Positions 35,389-44,055 of a stretch of DNA of 64,000 bases are shown one piece after another. A model generated the notes under the pieces. The model was not told the DNA's origin. It searched no databases and was given only the letters and a program-made list of their open reading frames with translations. The position numbers and the translations under genes were made by a program. The stretch is from Ignavibacteria bacterium. Its GTDB lineage: Bacteria > Bacteroidota > Ignavibacteria > Ignavibacteriales > Ignavibacteriaceae. Each line of letters starts with the position of its first letter. Position 1 is the stretch's first letter. The stretch spans positions 1 through 64,000 of the forward strand of contig JAJTBZ010000075.1 of the NCBI GenBank assembly GCA_021286645.1, written 5' to 3'.

Positions 35389-36561
35389 CTATTTAGCGGT
35401 ATTAAGTACAACTTCTAAAAATGTTTTTGAATTCTTATTCTCATCAAAATACTCCCGGCACTTTGCATACCCATTTAGCCCCATTTGAATTGCCCTGCTC
35501 TGATCCGCAAGAATATACTCCATTCCCCGCAATAAATCTTCTGCATTCTCCGGTTCTGCAAGATACGCATCTTTCAGATGCTCAAGATACAGCGGTATAT
35601 CACTAACACTGGTTGCCAAAACTGGATTACCTGTCGCCAGATATTCACCAAGTTTATACGGAAAGCCCGCGTTCGCGTACTGAGAATTTACCCGGGTCAT
35701 GCACAGTACATCAGCAGTACGTAATGTTGTATAGAACTCATCATCGGGCAGCATCCCCACATATTTTATTGCCGGGCAGTCCTGTATCATCCCGGTAAAA
35801 TACTGTATCCGGTTTTTTTTTGCTTTTCCGGTAAGCAGCAATCGCACATTTGTATTCTTATTGGCTAACATTTTAAACGCCTGAATCAGGTACTCCAAAC
35901 CTTCTTTTTCACCGAATGTACCAGAGTAAACAAAAGTTACAGGCGCGGCAAATTCTTTTTTAGGTACTATTTCAGAAACATGTGCAGAAACAGGAATCAA
36001 TGTTAGTTTTTTAATACCGGTCTGCTGATATTTCTCTTTCAATCTGTTTGAAATTACTACTATTGCATCGGCAATACTCAACATTACCGAAGAGTTAAGA
36101 ATCTTGGAAATCTTCAGATATATGGCACCGATAAAATCTTTACCTTCAGAAAGAAACTCATCATAATCCTCAACTACATCAAAAACTACTTTGTAGCCGA
36201 GTAGTTTCGCGAATAAAAATACAGGTAGAGTTAATGGCGCTACGCCAAAACCTACAAGTACATTTTGATCGTTGTTCTTTCTACTTTTAATAATTTTAAA
36301 TGCTTGCAGCCAGGTTTTAAGGATTTCAAAAACGAGTGAGGGGTGTTTACGTGGGTTCCTACACAAAATTTTGTACGGAACCAAATTAATGGTTCCTATT
36401 TCATTCTTCAAAGCACTCGAATCATCAGACACCTGGAACGTATTCAATACGAAAACATTTGCCCCGGCTGAAAGACAATATTCCAAAAATTGTTGTTTTC
36501 TTTTTGTTGCAGCCATGCCATGAGGATAGATGAAACTGCCAAAAAAAACAATATTTATCAC
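35389..36561 (-). CDS. GT4-family glycosyltransferase
   Basis: This 390-aa GT-B protein has MINIVFFGSFIYPHGMAATKR at the N-terminus, VSNRLKEKYQQTG, FVYSGTFGEKEGLEYLIQAF at the start of the donor domain, CMTRVNSQYANAGFPYKLGEYLATGNPVLAT in the EX7E region, and YFDENKNSKTFLEVV at the end. It lies 27 bp before the asparagine-synthase-like gene and begins 1 bp from the end of the acyltransferase gene. Confidence 0.87.
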   Translation of the reverse strand: MINIVFFGSFIYPHGMAATKRKQQFLEYCLSAGANVFVLNTFQVSDDSSALKNEIGTINLVPYKILCRNPRKHPSLVFEILKTWLQAFKIIKSRKNNDQNVLVGFGVAPLTLPVFLFAKLLGYKVVFDVVEDYDEFLSEGKDFIGAIYLKISKILNSSVMLSIADAIVVISNRLKEKYQQTGIKKLTLIPVSAHVSEIVPKKEFAAPVTFVYSGTFGEKEGLEYLIQAFKMLANKNTNVRLLLTGKAKKNRIQYFTGMIQDCPAIKYVGMLPDDEFYTTLRTADVLCMTRVNSQYANAGFPYKLGEYLATGNPVLATSVSDIPLYLEHLKDAYLAEPENAEDLLRGMEYILADQSRAIQMGLNGYAKCREYFDENKNSKTFLEVVLNTAK

Positions 36562-37173
36562 TTATACTCCTAATTGCTTAATAACAACTGCAGGATTACC
36601 TCCTGCAACCACATTTGGAGGAATACTTTTAACTACCACACTATTGGCGCCAATAACAGAATTTTTTCCAATTGTTACTCCTTTCAATACCATAACGTTG
36701 GCACCTAACCATACGTTATCTTCAATAGCAACTGGTTTTGATGGTGGATCTCCAGTGCGTCGCTTATCAGGGTCAACACAATGCCAATCAAAATCAGTAA
36801 TGAAAGTATTCCCACCACACAAAACATTGTTCCCAAGTGTAATGCTTTCCTTAGCCCCTATTACCGTTCCGGAGAAACCACATTGATTACCAATAATTAT
36901 TTTTGCTCCTGAATAGTGTGTCGCCACCGTACATGACCTGTCAATACCAACCATATTTGCCCACGAAGCTGAGCGAAAACCACAACGATCGCCTATTTGA
37001 ATTACTGAATCCGGTTTCCGATAGAATATCATTTTACCATAAAATGTACAATGCCTCCCCAACCGAACACCTCGTACTCTGGTAACCAAATAATAATATG
37101 GAGTCCGTGTGTACCTGCTCAGATACATTCGGAAAAGATGTGCATATTTAAAAAACTTGCCGCTAAAGTCCAT
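36562..37173 (-). CDS. left-handed beta-helix acyltransferase (WcaF/LbH family)
   Basis: Hexapeptide repeats (IGNQCGFSGTVIGAKESITLGNNVLCGG, VWLGANVMVLKGVTIGKNSVIGANSVV) define a trimeric LbH acetyl- or acyltransferase with the catalytic-type His in ITDFDWHCVDP. An upstream ATG at 37233 is possible, but the ATG at 37173 has AGGA just before it and gives the usual length (203 aa). It overlaps the end of the membrane polymerase-like gene by 11 bp. It probably O- or N-acetylates a repeat-unit sugar. Confidence 0.82.
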   Translation of the reverse strand: MDFSGKFFKYAHLFRMYLSRYTRTPYYYLVTRVRGVRLGRHCTFYGKMIFYRKPDSVIQIGDRCGFRSASWANMVGIDRSCTVATHYSGAKIIIGNQCGFSGTVIGAKESITLGNNVLCGGNTFITDFDWHCVDPDKRRTGDPPSKPVAIEDNVWLGANVMVLKGVTIGKNSVIGANSVVVKSIPPNVVAGGNPAVVIKQLGV

Positions 37174-38404
37174 TCCTCGGGTCCTCGTCATCTGGTGTGG
37201 TAAATTGGGCCTGTACATTCTGGAAATAACCAAGAAGACCCAAAATCATAACGGAATAGAATAGAGGTGATCTGGAAACGGGATTGGAAAACAGTTCGAG
37301 GAAAAAGACCGCCAGTGGAATCACCAGCGTAATCAATGTCCTTCCAGGCAATAGCACCTGAAAGAATCGGTATGGCAGCGTCATCAATAGCACAAGGCCA
37401 ATGATGCCCCAAACAACAATAAAATCTGCCAGACCATTCGGACCACCAATATATGCTCCGTATACTGTTAAACGCCCCGCGAGATTAATTCCGTGCCCCA
37501 GCGGGTATTTAAGGAAATCACCCATGTATATAGCAAATCCCATAAATCGACCCGAATCTTTGTACCCTCCCATCCCTGAAGTTAAAGTCTCCTCAGAATA
37601 TTCATATTGGTACTTAATTTTTTCTGCCATGAATGGCAGGTCATAGATATAATATGAAAGGAAGGCAATTCCAATTAGCGCAATGGGAAGTACCAGAGGG
37701 CTTACTTCACTTCGTCTGTTAAGATAATAAAACAACAAAAGCAAAAGTAGACAAATGAAAAATGTAGTACTGAAAGTTAAAATACCTAAAACGATAAACA
37801 CTATAAGCCGTTTGTTATACGTAAATTTAGTCCTTACCATATTAAACATAATGGCAAGTGATACTACCCACCCATAGGCTCCAGGCTCCCACATAAACCC
37901 GGCAAAGCGAGGGTACTCAAGATTTGTATGCACGGTAAATACATAAAAGTTCCAAATTCCAACACTCGCGCGCAAATCAGTTGATTGATTAAAACCCCAT
38001 AATACTGATGAATACATTGAAGGGTAGATAACCTGAATGATAAATAAAGGAATACCTATTAAAGATAGTTTATAGACAACATCCTCATAGAGCTCAAAGA
38101 ACCTGCCCTTTAAGATTTTAATCATAAAGAATGGGTAGATTATCCGCATTGTCTGCCCAACCAGCGTTGAATACTCTAACTGAGATCCGAGTACAATAAT
38201 GGAAACCATGTTAATTAACAGAAAAACTGCTATTAATGCCGAGAATTCAAAATTGATTCGTTCGCCAGATCTAAAAAATAAATACATGAATACCAAAAAC
38301 GTAACAATAATTGTTGCGTCCCATGTAACCAAGTCACTAGCCTGACTTGCGATAAGAAGCATCCAAAACACTAAAAACTTTTGTAACCGATCACTATATA
38401 CCAT
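37163..38404 (-). CDS. polysaccharide polymerase-like membrane protein (Wzy-type)
   Basis: This 413-aa protein has about 11 hydrophobic segments, with one long periplasmic loop (about residues 235-300) before a final group of helices, a Wzy-like arrangement. FAGFMWEPGAYGWVVSLAI resembles the EPS-polymerase motif in O-antigen polymerases, and GHGINLAGRLTVYGAYIGGPNG resembles the second conserved loop. It is distinct from the Wzy_C protein at 18305-19540. Sequence families of Wzy are very divergent, so the assignment rests on topology and context. Confidence 0.62.
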   Translation of the reverse strand: MVYSDRLQKFLVFWMLLIASQASDLVTWDATIIVTFLVFMYLFFRSGERINFEFSALIAVFLLINMVSIIVLGSQLEYSTLVGQTMRIIYPFFMIKILKGRFFELYEDVVYKLSLIGIPLFIIQVIYPSMYSSVLWGFNQSTDLRASVGIWNFYVFTVHTNLEYPRFAGFMWEPGAYGWVVSLAIMFNMVRTKFTYNKRLIVFIVLGILTFSTTFFICLLLLLLFYYLNRRSEVSPLVLPIALIGIAFLSYYIYDLPFMAEKIKYQYEYSEETLTSGMGGYKDSGRFMGFAIYMGDFLKYPLGHGINLAGRLTVYGAYIGGPNGLADFIVVWGIIGLVLLMTLPYRFFQVLLPGRTLITLVIPLAVFFLELFSNPVSRSPLFYSVMILGLLGYFQNVQAQFTTPDDEDPRNGL

Positions 38405-38429
38405 TCATCCACTCTTTAAAATTTCTAAT

Positions 38430-39650
38430 CTATCTTGCTGATTTTTTAGGTAGTTTCATTACCTGATAGGATTTGTAAATCTGCAATAATAAGATTCCGG
38501 ATAAGAAGAATTTTATTAACATATAAATACTACCGCCCTTGAATAACAGTACGAATAAGGAAATAAATACGAGCGCTAATAGCGTATAATTCAATTTTCC
38601 AAGTATAATTTCTCGTTTATCCATGAACATATGAAACATAAATGCAATAAAGAAACCAAATAGCATCACACACACAACCAATATAATCGGGTAATACACA
38701 TAATGTAATTTATCAGATGATTTTGACCGCTCAACAGGATAGTAACCGTTGTCTTTTGCATTTAACAAAATTGGTACCGGAAGGATATATGATGGTACCC
38801 GGTTCGATTCAAGAAAGACATGATCATATTTATTCCTGTCTATATCACCGAAACTGCATATTTCACAGTTTTTATACCGCTCGATATCTTCAACTAATGT
38901 TGCAAACCTTTCAAACGAGAACGATACACTCTTCATATATCTATCCCACTGCGGCTGATAATAGAAAGATTTATTTTCTACGAAGTCATATCCATGCAGC
39001 AATACTACAACAACTTTACCCTCATTTAATACCGCCGGGATTGTTTGCAATACACGATTTATATCATCCAGAGTGGTACTATATGGCAAATATCGTATGC
39101 CGTTATTCACAGCAGGGGCGCCATAAAGAGCTCCGGATATAATCTTAAAACCCGCCTTTTCAAGTGCCCATAGGGTATTTTCATCGTAGGTATTCCATGG
39201 GGGAACGAAAATATTTACTTCTTTATGAAATACTCGCTCCAGTTCAGACTTTCCACGCCGTAATTCCTGATATTGTTTTTCCATAGGACGCGAGATATAC
39301 TCGCTGGGTGCCAGTTCGGTATTATTATTTCTATGTGTCGCACCATGCATTGCCATTTCAACAACCCCCATGTCAATGCCGCTTTGTAAAATCTCTCGCT
39401 GCTTTGATGTAAGCGCTAATGTATCTTCATTCCCTTGCTTAAAAGGCACAACAGCCAGTGTCATTCGAATATTTTTCTGTTTTAATACAGCAAAGAGCCC
39501 TTGATAAAATTCAGCGTTATCAATACCAAAATCATCAATTCTAAATATTATATGCACCTTGCTTTGTGCTAAAAGCCCCGTACCGGGTAAAAGCAACGGT
39601 ATGGTAAGAATCAAAATAAGAGCAATACGTAAAATGTTGTTAGTTCGCAT
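38430..39650 (-). CDS. DUF2334 polysaccharide-deacetylase-like protein with signal and C-terminal membrane helices
   Basis: This 406-aa protein has a signal sequence or anchor at 1-30 (ending GLLAQ), a NodB-like domain with FRIDDFGIDNAEFYQ (metal Asp pair), EMAMHGATHRNNN (His-x3-His) and PPWNTYDENTLWALEKAGF, and three hydrophobic helices near 310-395. The catalytic domain would face the periplasm, unlike the two cytoplasmic deacetylase-like proteins in this locus. It may modify lipid-linked or exported glycan. It follows the PglD-like gene by 20 bp. Confidence 0.75.
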   Translation of the reverse strand: MRTNNILRIALILILTIPLLLPGTGLLAQSKVHIIFRIDDFGIDNAEFYQGLFAVLKQKNIRMTLAVVPFKQGNEDTLALTSKQREILQSGIDMGVVEMAMHGATHRNNNTELAPSEYISRPMEKQYQELRRGKSELERVFHKEVNIFVPPWNTYDENTLWALEKAGFKIISGALYGAPAVNNGIRYLPYSTTLDDINRVLQTIPAVLNEGKVVVVLLHGYDFVENKSFYYQPQWDRYMKSVSFSFERFATLVEDIERYKNCEICSFGDIDRNKYDHVFLESNRVPSYILPVPILLNAKDNGYYPVERSKSSDKLHYVYYPIILVVCVMLFGFFIAFMFHMFMDKREIILGKLNYTLLALVFISLFVLLFKGGSIYMLIKFFLSGILLLQIYKSYQVMKLPKKSAR

Positions 39651-39670
39651 GGAATAACGTCCTTTAATTC

Positions 39671-40315
39671 TTACAATTTATCTTTTGTTTTAAAATTTGC
39701 TGATGCCGGATTGCCGGCTATAGTTACACCTTCAGCAACGTTCTTTACAGCAACGCTCCTTACCCAAATAGTTGTACTTTTGCCTACTGTACGTCCCAGT
39801 AGAACTGTCGCTGAAGAACCTATATAGCAGGAACTGCCTACTGTTACTTTACCCAATAAGACGGCATTAGGGGCAATGGTGCTATAGGCACCTACATGGG
39901 AATCATGCATCACATTCGCGAATGTATTCAGGCGAACAAAGTCGCCAATATTTGCATTTGCTGAAATATTCACTCCATGCTGCACCATTATTCCGGTACC
40001 TAAATGCGCGGTTCGTGAAATTGCAGCAGACTGCGCTATAAGGTTACAAAACCTGTAGCCTATACTTTGGTAGAGCCTGGCCAATTTTTGCCTGATATGA
40101 GGATAATCGGGCGTAAGAAATACCGGGATCTCTTTATAAACAGAAAAGAATCTTTCTGCATCTGAATCAGCCCCCAATATAGGATACCCTGAAAATTCAC
40201 CGGTGAGTGAATGATTAAAAATTCCCTCAATCCGGTAATTGTTGTTCTCGCACAACTCTATTATTTCCTGAAAGGCACCTACTATTATTACTTTTTTCAC
40301 CGGTAATCTATCCAT
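39671..40315 (-). CDS. PglD/NeuD-like sugar N- or O-acetyltransferase
   Basis: This 214-aa protein has a short Rossmann-like N-terminal part (KKVIIVGAFQEIIELCENNN, GYPILGADSDAE) and then a hexapeptide beta-helix (LGTGIMVQHGVNISANANIGDFVRLNTFANVMHDSHVGAYSTIAPNAVLLGKVTVG-type repeats, ending AGNPA). In PglD the N-terminal part binds the UDP-sugar and the helix binds acetyl-CoA. It follows a DegT aminotransferase by 6 bp, so it probably acetylates the 4-amino group that enzyme installs. Confidence 0.85.
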   Translation of the reverse strand: MDRLPVKKVIIVGAFQEIIELCENNNYRIEGIFNHSLTGEFSGYPILGADSDAERFFSVYKEIPVFLTPDYPHIRQKLARLYQSIGYRFCNLIAQSAAISRTAHLGTGIMVQHGVNISANANIGDFVRLNTFANVMHDSHVGAYSTIAPNAVLLGKVTVGSSCYIGSSATVLLGRTVGKSTTIWVRSVAVKNVAEGVTIAGNPASANFKTKDKL

Positions 40316-40321
40316 TAAGTA

Positions 40322-41461
40322 TTATTTGCAATCAGCTAATATACTCTTTAAAGTACTGGCAATATAGGCAATATTTTCCCGCGTAAGCGATGAGTACATC
40401 GGTAAGGTTATTAATCTCTCAGCAACATATTCGGTTACCGGAAGCGGCACTTTGTTATCTGCATAAATTGAGAATTTATGAGCCGGCGGGTAATGAATAC
40501 TTGTCTGAATACCTTGCGCGTGAAGTTGATCCCGGACTTCATCTCTTACAGCTTTACACTCGGGAGTTAAAACGATTGGGAAAATATAATTTGATGAAAA
40601 TTCTGTTCTATCTGCGAACGGAACAATAACTTCCGGAATCGCGGCCAATTCTTCAAGATACCAGGAGCGCACGGTTACTCTTTTTTCCAGGTCACCCTGT
40701 AATTTTTTCAGCTGAACTAAACCAATCGCTGAACGAATGTCTTCCATACGGTAGTTGTAACCCAATTCCACTACATCGTACGCGGTTGAATGACCTTTAG
40801 CACGCTCATAAGACATTGAAGTCATGCCATGTGAACGTAATAATTTGGCCCTGTCAAACAGAGCTTCATCATTCATTACAATCATTCCGCCTTCACCCGT
40901 ACTAATGTTTTTATTTGAGAAAAAGCTAAAACAGCCCACCGAACCAATTGTTCCAAGTTTCTTGCCTTTATACTCAGACAATGGCCCGTGGCAAGCATCT
41001 TCAATCACCTTCAGATTATGTTTATTTGCAATTTCCATAATTGCATCCATATCGCACGCATGCCCGCCAAAATGCATCACGGCAATTGCTTTTGTCTTGT
41101 GAGTTATTTTCTTTTCAATATCTTTAGGGTCGATGGTTAAATCGCCGTAACCTTTAACATCGGCGAATACCGGAGTAGCGCGGACGTATTTAACGGCGTT
41201 TACCGTGGCAACAAATGTTAACGAAGGACATATTACTTCATCACCTTCTTCAACGCCACATAGTATCATTCCAAGATGTAAGGCAACCGTACAATTAGCC
41301 AATGCTACTGCATGCTTTGCGCCTAACATTTCGGCGAAAACTTTTTCAAATTCATTTGTCTTGGGGCCTGTAGAAATCCAGCCGCTGCGAATTGTTTCTA
41401 CGGCAGCTTCAACTTCCTGCTCATCAAAGTTTAAATCAAATAACGGTATTTTGTAATCCAT
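40322..41461 (-). CDS. DegT/DnrJ/EryC1-type PLP sugar aminotransferase
   Basis: This 379-aa protein is a full-length member of the family. The PLP-lysine is in CFSFFSNKNISTGEGG. VIEDACHGPLSEYKG and YNYRMEDIRSAIGLVQL are other standard blocks. It follows the 4,6-dehydratase gene by 9 bp and precedes a PglD-like acetyltransferase by 6 bp, the usual order for making a 4-acetamido-4,6-dideoxy sugar nucleotide. LegC-like and PglE-like enzymes both fit. Confidence 0.9.
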   Translation of the reverse strand: MDYKIPLFDLNFDEQEVEAAVETIRSGWISTGPKTNEFEKVFAEMLGAKHAVALANCTVALHLGMILCGVEEGDEVICPSLTFVATVNAVKYVRATPVFADVKGYGDLTIDPKDIEKKITHKTKAIAVMHFGGHACDMDAIMEIANKHNLKVIEDACHGPLSEYKGKKLGTIGSVGCFSFFSNKNISTGEGGMIVMNDEALFDRAKLLRSHGMTSMSYERAKGHSTAYDVVELGYNYRMEDIRSAIGLVQLKKLQGDLEKRVTVRSWYLEELAAIPEVIVPFADRTEFSSNYIFPIVLTPECKAVRDEVRDQLHAQGIQTSIHYPPAHKFSIYADNKVPLPVTEYVAERLITLPMYSSLTRENIAYIASTLKSILADCK

Positions 41462-41470
41462 AGTCGTAAA

Positions 41471-42445
41471 TTAAATGTTATAAATATCTGATTTGTAATA
41501 CTGCATATTATCACGCAGCCAGTTTATGGTAGCCTCTAATCCCGAGCGTAAATCATAGTCCGGGGCCCATGCGGTATGTTTTTTCACTTTCTCATTATTA
41601 CACACCAGTCGCTCTACTTCACTCTTGCCCGGCCTTACACGCTCTTCGCCTGTATTAATAGTCAGCTCGACTTGCATTATTTCACTTATCAAATCCACCA
41701 ATCCTTTAACGCTTATTTCATTGTGCATACCGACATTGGTAATTTCGCCAAACAATGAATTTGATTGTGAAATTTCATAAAAGCCTTTGCAGGTATCTTT
41801 AACAAAAGTTAAATCGCGCGTAGGGGCCAGATTTCCTAATGTCAGTTCGCGTTTTCCATCAAGAATTTGCGAAATAATTGTAGGAATAATTGCGCGAGCT
41901 GATTGACGGGGCCCATAAGTATTAAAGGGACGAACTACCTTGACGGGCAAGCCAAAGGAGCGGAAATAGCTGATGGACAGCTGATCCGCTGCAATTTTTG
42001 TTGCAGAATAAGGAGATTGACCAACCATTGGATGCAATTCGTCAATTGGTACATATTGTGCGGTACCATAAGTTTCACTTGTTGAAGTAACCAACACTTG
42101 TTCCAATTGCAGTTCTCTTGCTGCCTGTAAAATATTATATGTACCGGTAATGTTTGTTTCTATGTATGCTTTTGGTGATACATACGAATAGGGTATACCA
42201 ATAAGCGCCGCAAGATGAAAAACTCCGTCACAATCTTTCAAAGCGCTATACACGGCATCATAATCTCTGATATCTCCTGTATAAACCTGAATATTGTTCT
42301 TAACCGAAGAATTTTCTAACCATCCCCAATTATTTTTCGAATTATAACGAACAAATGCTTTCACTTCAAAACCCTTGTTTACCAGGAATTCTGTAAGATG
42401 TGAGCCAATGAAACCGGCTGAGCCGGTTACTAAAACTTTTTTCAT
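41471..42445 (-). CDS. NAD-dependent sugar-nucleotide 4,6-dehydratase (SDR, LegB-like)
   Basis: This 324-aa extended SDR has VTGSAGFIGSHLTEF (NAD loop), STSETYGTAQYV, the catalytic YSATK and RPFNTYGPRQSARAII. Neighbours (nucleotidyltransferase 3 bp upstream, aminotransferase 9 bp downstream) match the early steps of legionaminic, bacillosamine or viosamine type sugar synthesis. Sialic-acid-type NeuB/NeuC/NeuA genes are not in the window, so a simple 4-amino sugar is favoured over a nonulosonic acid. Confidence 0.85.
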   Translation of the reverse strand: MKKVLVTGSAGFIGSHLTEFLVNKGFEVKAFVRYNSKNNWGWLENSSVKNNIQVYTGDIRDYDAVYSALKDCDGVFHLAALIGIPYSYVSPKAYIETNITGTYNILQAARELQLEQVLVTSTSETYGTAQYVPIDELHPMVGQSPYSATKIAADQLSISYFRSFGLPVKVVRPFNTYGPRQSARAIIPTIISQILDGKRELTLGNLAPTRDLTFVKDTCKGFYEISQSNSLFGEITNVGMHNEISVKGLVDLISEIMQVELTINTGEERVRPGKSEVERLVCNNEKVKKHTAWAPDYDLRSGLEATINWLRDNMQYYKSDIYNI

Positions 42446-42448
42446 AAA

Positions 42449-43147
42449 CTATTTACCATCAAAATGTTGTTTATATGCTTCCTGTGCCTTCTCAAAGTCA
42501 TTTAAGCGGCCGATATCTAACCAGTATTCCTTTAAATCATATTTGGTAACCGAATCGCCTGCTGCTAACATATTTTTTATCAGGCTATCCATTCCGAAAT
42601 ACTCATCTTCGGGAAAATATTTGAATATTTCCGGCTTCATTACGTATATACCCGCTAAAATATACATCATAATATCCGGCTTCTCTTGAATCCCCGTTAC
42701 CAAGTCGCCATCAAAAAAGATATTACCAAATGCAAAAGGTGTAATTTCTTTTTTGATAGAAATTGTCATCAGCGATTTCTGTTCAAGTGCGAAATCATAG
42801 AGCTTCTTAAAATCAATCAGGGATAAGATATCGCCATTCATTACTACGAAAGGCTCAGTTAAAACCTCCTTTAGCAACATAAGCGGTCCGGCCGTACCGA
42901 GTGGTTTTTCTTCCCTGCTAATTGTGAGCTTTACATCATAGCGCGAACCATCACCGAAGAATGATGATATGTAGTCTGATTTATAATTCGTTGCTAAAAA
43001 GATTTCATTAAAACCGAAACGTTTTAACCTGTCGATTTGTATTTCCAGAACCGATTTTTCACCAATCGGTAATAGCGGTTTTGGAATTACTTCCGTAAAT
43101 GGTTTCAGGCGTGTACCTAAGCCACCAGCTAAAATAACAGCCTTCAT
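42449..43147 (-). CDS. sugar-phosphate nucleotidyltransferase
   Basis: This 232-aa single-domain protein has VILAGGLGTRLKPFTEVIPKPLLPIG (NTP-binding), FVVMNGDIL (metal-binding Asp), and LDIGRLNDFEKAQ near the end. It loads a hexose-1-phosphate onto a nucleotide and begins the four-gene NDP-sugar cassette. The nucleotide (GDP, UDP, CDP or dTDP) cannot be read from the sequence; the PtmE/glucose-1-phosphate family is closest in style. It lacks the CBS domains of PtmE. Confidence 0.85.
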   Translation of the reverse strand: MKAVILAGGLGTRLKPFTEVIPKPLLPIGEKSVLEIQIDRLKRFGFNEIFLATNYKSDYISSFFGDGSRYDVKLTISREEKPLGTAGPLMLLKEVLTEPFVVMNGDILSLIDFKKLYDFALEQKSLMTISIKKEITPFAFGNIFFDGDLVTGIQEKPDIMMYILAGIYVMKPEIFKYFPEDEYFGMDSLIKNMLAAGDSVTKYDLKEYWLDIGRLNDFEKAQEAYKQHFDGK

Positions 43148-43150
43148 GTA

Positions 43151-44055
43151 TTATTGCTTTCTTATAACTAATAATAAAATTTTCAATAACTTTTTTATAT
43201 TTTCCTTTACCCGCGATGGGCGCAGGAATAGCGCTTTTCCATACCTGTCAAGCGCTTTTTCAGTATTACCGAGAGACGCTTCGATTACAGATAAAGCAAG
43301 ATAATGCGTATACGCGCTCTTCGGCTATTTCTCAAAATACTTTTGGTATTTTTTCAATATGTACTCATGGAACTCCTGCATCACATATAGCTGTTCGCCT
43401 GTATAGTGGTTTACTTCCTGCATACGAACATATGGATGCTGAACATATACTACCATAAGGTTCTCTGGTACGAAAGAGACCGTGTAATACCGACAGATGC
43501 TGCATCCAAATTCCCAATCAGCAACATATCGGATATTCCGCTTCAGGCAGCCAGATTTCTCATAGGCTTCCCGCCGTACCATTCATGTTCCAAAAGCGCC
43601 CAGTGATTGTTTCTCTAATTGTTGTTCTAACAAATCGCCGAATTTTTCGGTTGATAGTAATTAACCACTTCCAACGTTTTCGAGTGCTTATAAATTGCCC
43701 ATGTATAAACTAAACCAACATCAGGCCCCGATTGTTCAAATACAGCTACCTGTTTTGCTATTTTCTCCGGTAAGAACTCATCATCATCATCCAGATAGCA
43801 GATATATTCACCCAGTGAATTCTGCAATCCTATTTCCAACGATTCGGTTCTACCCGGGTCAACCGGCAGACGAACCAGTTTTATCCGGTCGTCATGATAT
43901 GATTTAAGAAGTAACTCGGTATCGTTGCCTACACTGCAATCGACAATTACAATCTCAATATTCGCGTACGTTTGGTTTAACGCGCTGTTTATTGCCCGGG
44001 GCAATAAGTCAGAACGGTCTTTTGTTCCAATTACAATACTAACAAGGCTACTCAT
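43151..44055 (-). pseudogene. broken GT2 glycosyltransferase gene with a TPR-like tail
   Basis: The first 142 codons (44055-43627) encode a normal GT2 start: VSIVIGTKDRSDLLPRAINSAL, CSVGNDTELL and GEYICYLDDDDEF. Near 43637-43644 the frame shifts, and the continuation in the next frame reads FGDLLEQQLEKQSLGAFGT. It is then cut by TGA at 43585-43583. It resumes as MVRREAYEKSGCLKRNIRY, contains YVADWEFGCSICRYYTVSF, and is stopped again by TAG at 43327-43325. After that it continues in frame to 43151 as a tail with a TPR-like block (SLGNTEKALDRYGKALFLRP). One frameshift and two stops in a 905-nt gene argue for real decay. The upstream flippase overlaps its start by 8 bp. Confidence 0.85.

Noticed and set aside
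43325-43582. Independent 85-aa gene
   Set aside because: It is the middle of the broken GT2 gene, in the frame that its flanking fragments predict.
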